A stretch of DNA of 64,000 nucleotides, taken from CBDCYS01 sp965226245. GTDB lineage: Bacteria; Acidobacteriota; Terriglobia; Bryobacterales; UBA6623. The stretch spans positions 2,790,001 through 2,854,000 of the forward strand of contig CBDDCL010000015.1 in assembly GCA_965226245.1 (NCBI GenBank). Direction: 5' to 3'. Under the pieces are notes generated by a model. It was not told the origin of the DNA. It searched no databases and saw only the letters and a program-made list of their open reading frames with translations. A program made the position numbers and the translations under genes. Shown here piece after piece: positions 61,897 to 64,000 of this stretch (positions are counted from its first letter, which is position 1; every line of letters begins with the position of its first letter).

Positions 61897-62069
61897 GCCT
61901 CCGAGCGGTGACGGTCATAGCTCGGAAGGCGGCCCGGCGAGTCTACGCCGCTCCGCGGGTATCTTCACTGGAACATCGCGCTGAAACGGCGCTGCATTTC
62001 TTCGGGCGTAACACGTACGCTCGCCGTGGAACTGGTCGGCGAGCTCGCTCACCATCGTGGCGCCCGCTT

Positions 62070-63077
62070 CTAATAGCCCCTGTGCTTATCCACCACGTTC
62101 AACAGCGGCTCACCGTCGGCGAAGCGGCGGATGTTCTCTTTCACGGTCCCCAGCATGCGATCGCGGTCTTGGTCGGAGCGGCCGGCAATGTGCGACGTGA
62201 TGATGACATTTTTGAACTTCCACAGCGGGTGTCCCGGCGGCAGCGGTTCCGGGTCGGTCACGTCGACGCCCGCGGCGGCGATGCGCTGGCTGTCGAGGGC
62301 TTTGACGAGGCCGTTGAGGTCATAGGTGCCGCCGCGGCTGACGGCAATAAAAAACGACCCCTTCTTCATCGAGTCGAATTGCTTGGGGCCGATCATCTTG
62401 TGGCTCATGGGCGTGTGAGGGGCCGCCATGAAAATGACGTCGGCCAAGGGGATGACTTCATCAAGCTGGTCCGGCTTGACGACGCGCTCGATGAACGGCG
62501 AGAAGGGGATATCGTCAGGGTCGACACCGATAACCTTCATGCCGTGCGCCCAGGCGCGGACGGCGATCTGCTGGCCGATGCCGCCGACGCCGATGACCAC
62601 GGCGGTCTTGCCGCGCAGCTCGATTAGCTTCTCGCGGCGGCGTTCCCAGTTTTCCTTCGCGCGCTTCTCGATGTAGTAGAGAAGATCGCGGGTGTGCGCC
62701 AGCAACATAGCCATGGCGTGGTCGGCGATCTCAGGTCCCTGGACGATTTGATTGTTTGTCAGGACGATGTCGCTGTCCCGCAGGTCGTTGCCGCCGGAAA
62801 GATGGAGCACGCGCTCGACGCCGGCGCTGGTGGTTTGCGTCCACTTGAGTTTCTTGCCGGCCCGGACATGTTCGGGCCTGATCGTGCCGATAAAAGCATC
62901 GGCGTCAGCGATCTCGTCCATGATTTTGTCGCGTTCGACCCGCACGAGCTTGACCTTGCTGGACACCGACTGCCAGTCTCGGATGACGTCGTCGGACTGC
63001 CCCGTGACAAGGATCTTTTTGGTTTGAGCGCCCAATGCGAGCGCTGAGATGAACAAGGTGATCAGAATTCGGTTCAT
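62070..63077 (-). CDS. D-2-hydroxyacid dehydrogenase with a signal peptide
   Basis: 335 residues. The N-terminus MNRILITLFISALALGAQTKK looks like a cleavable signal, which is odd for an NAD(P)H enzyme. The fold is otherwise standard: VIGVGGIGQQIAVRAWAHGMKVIGVD (Rossmann Gly motif), AVSRGGTYDLNGLVKALDS with the active Arg, AGVDVTDPEPLPPGHPLWKFKNVIITSHIAG with the Glu and His. Either it is exported and works with a tightly bound cofactor, or the leader is only a hydrophobic first strand. A 3' remnant of a paralogue is at 50848-50898. It is followed on the minus strand by no close gene. Confidence 0.88.
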   Translation of the reverse strand: MNRILITLFISALALGAQTKKILVTGQSDDVIRDWQSVSSKVKLVRVERDKIMDEIADADAFIGTIRPEHVRAGKKLKWTQTTSAGVERVLHLSGGNDLRDSDIVLTNNQIVQGPEIADHAMAMLLAHTRDLLYYIEKRAKENWERRREKLIELRGKTAVVIGVGGIGQQIAVRAWAHGMKVIGVDPDDIPFSPFIERVVKPDQLDEVIPLADVIFMAAPHTPMSHKMIGPKQFDSMKKGSFFIAVSRGGTYDLNGLVKALDSQRIAAAGVDVTDPEPLPPGHPLWKFKNVIITSHIAGRSDQDRDRMLGTVKENIRRFADGEPLLNVVDKHRGY

Positions 63078-63203
63078 GAGAAGCCTCCATTATGCCTACC
63101 GGAAGATTCTAGCGCAGACTGGGGAGCCGAAACAGGAGAAATCGTGCTAGCTAGCTAGGGGGTGAAAAAACGGCGCGCCCGGACCGGACCCCTTGGGAGG
63201 CGC

Positions 63204-64000
63204 CTAGAGCTTGTTGTAGTGGGTTCGCCAGTCTTCGCCCGCGCGACCGTTCAGGTCCCAAACAACTTCGCCGTCACGCAGGGTGAGTTCGCATCCAAGC
63301 CGCTTGGTCCCCATGGCGCGGGCATTGCGGACGTCGAGGAATCCGAATCTTCCGTGCTCGAGGCGAATGACGCTGATATCGGCCCCAGCCCCCACGCCGA
63401 GGTGTCCCAGGTCCTCTCGCTTGATCTGCGAGGCGGGATGGGCAGTCGACATCTTGATCACGTCATAGAGTGAAATGCCCTGATTGAGAATCTTCGACAT
63501 GACGTTCAGCATGTTCTTCATGCCGGCGTTCATGCTGCCGATGTGGAGATCGGTCGAGATCGAGTCAGGAATCCAGCCCTGGCGAATCCCGGGCGCGGCC
63601 TGTCCCCAGGAAAAGCTGCCGCCGCCGTGGCCCACGTCGAACTTGACGCCGCGCTTGCGGGCCTCAAACAGATAGGGGCGGACCTTGCCGTTGTCGTCGA
63701 ACATCGGCACCCGCTCCAGGTACATGTGGGTATACATATCACCTGGCCTGAGACGTTTGGTCACTAGTTCCTCGAAGGGTCTCTCCGCGGTGAAGCTGCC
63801 GAAATCAACCATCACGGGCAGGCCCGCCAGGTTGCCGGCCTTCACCGCCCGATCGACAGCCGTCCACACCGGCGCCACGAAGTGAGCGGTCTTGATTCCG
63901 ACGATGGTTCCCGGGTATTTCTTGGCCGCATTGGCCGTGGCTTGGGCATCCATATCGTCCTGGTTCTGCTCAATCGCGCCTCCTCCCATGCCATGCCCGA
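63204..64000 (-). CDS. Amidohydrolase/deacetylase family metallohydrolase, 5' end beyond the window
   Basis: The frame is open through the right edge (GHGMGGGAIEQNQDDMDAQA), so the N-terminus with the HxH site is missing. Visible features: the carboxylated-Lys candidate and His in YPGTIVGIKTAHF, a metal His in GDMYTHMYLERVP, the His in KFDVGHGGGSF, and the catalytic Asp in PDSISTDLHIGSMN. The C-terminus returns to the beta domain (GADISVIRLEHGRFGFLDVRNARAMG). This matches the dihydroorotase-like amidohydrolase/deacetylase group acting on N-acyl or cyclic amide compounds. A third amidohydrolase in the window, but of a different subfamily from the other two. Confidence 0.85.
   Translation of the reverse strand, partial: GHGMGGGAIEQNQDDMDAQATANAAKKYPGTIVGIKTAHFVAPVWTAVDRAVKAGNLAGLPVMVDFGSFTAERPFEELVTKRLRPGDMYTHMYLERVPMFDDNGKVRPYLFEARKRGVKFDVGHGGGSFSWGQAAPGIRQGWIPDSISTDLHIGSMNAGMKNMLNVMSKILNQGISLYDVIKMSTAHPASQIKREDLGHLGVGAGADISVIRLEHGRFGFLDVRNARAMGTKRLGCELTLRDGEVVWDLNGRAGEDWRTHYNKL

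Overview
The window is about 61-62% GC by eye and reads like a member of the Acidobacteriota, probably the Solibacter/Bryobacter side. This is an inference. It rests on two VWFA-related proteins of the kind first described in Acidobacteria (29.6-31.7 kb), PQQ alcohol dehydrogenases paired with c-type cytochromes, a DUF1080 glycoside-type hydrolase, secreted amidohydrolases, many palindromic intergenic repeats and a heavy load of insertion sequences. No rRNA and no complete tRNA is visible.

Layout. 1-6.5 kb: a truncated amidohydrolase, a frameshifted DoxX-like gene, an IS1182-type transposase remnant beside a group II intron whose reverse transcriptase core is deleted, and a SYLF lipid-binding protein. 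6.5-12.6 kb: a minus-strand cluster that looks like phosphonate catabolism (phosphonoacetate-hydrolase-like enzyme, aldehyde dehydrogenase, zinc alcohol dehydrogenase, OPA-type transporter), with a broken SRPBCC gene inside it. 12.6-18.7 kb: a secreted beta-propeller/pentahaem cytochrome pair, a lipoprotein and RNase D. 19.1-21.1 kb: two overlapping DUF1670 genes enclosed by 15-bp inverted repeats, a possible undescribed mobile unit. 21.2-23.8 kb: HAD hydrolase, galU and a signal peptidase I whose catalytic Lys is Arg. 23.8-29.6 kb: a degraded zone in which a dCTP deaminase gene (dcd) has been cut by two IS1595 copies and a patch of IS-derived filler. It also holds a MITE, a TIR-like remnant, and a deiodinase-like selenoprotein gene (in-frame UGA plus a SECIS-like hairpin) fused to the front of a DUF1670 fragment.

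29.6-48 kb is mostly ordinary chromosome: two VWA proteins, pyrG, an HD-GYP/GGDEF gene split by IS1595 copy 4, a LarA-like racemase, a cytochrome c', folD, an ABC exporter, DUF1080, then a Kelch/cytochrome/PQQ-dehydrogenase operon. 48.1-53.9 kb is an IS graveyard (IS1380, IS1182-type, IS630, IS4/IS1380-like, IS1634) with a tRNA 3' end and the tail of an MmeI-like restriction-modification enzyme. 54-64 kb returns to metabolism: methylmalonyl-CoA mutase large subunit, a Uma2 protein, a second PQQ-dehydrogenase/cytochrome pair, an amidohydrolase lipoprotein, trpS, an exported D-2-hydroxyacid dehydrogenase and a truncated amidohydrolase.

How the genes work together: the two PQQ modules and the pentahaem unit point to periplasmic alcohol or sugar oxidation feeding cytochromes. 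The phosphonate cluster would release phosphate and acetate from C2 phosphonates. The most unusual content is the selenoprotein chimera, the DUF1670 element, and the repeated capture of short IS1595 fragments at repair-like junctions. All family names come from reading the sequence and memory; no database was searched.
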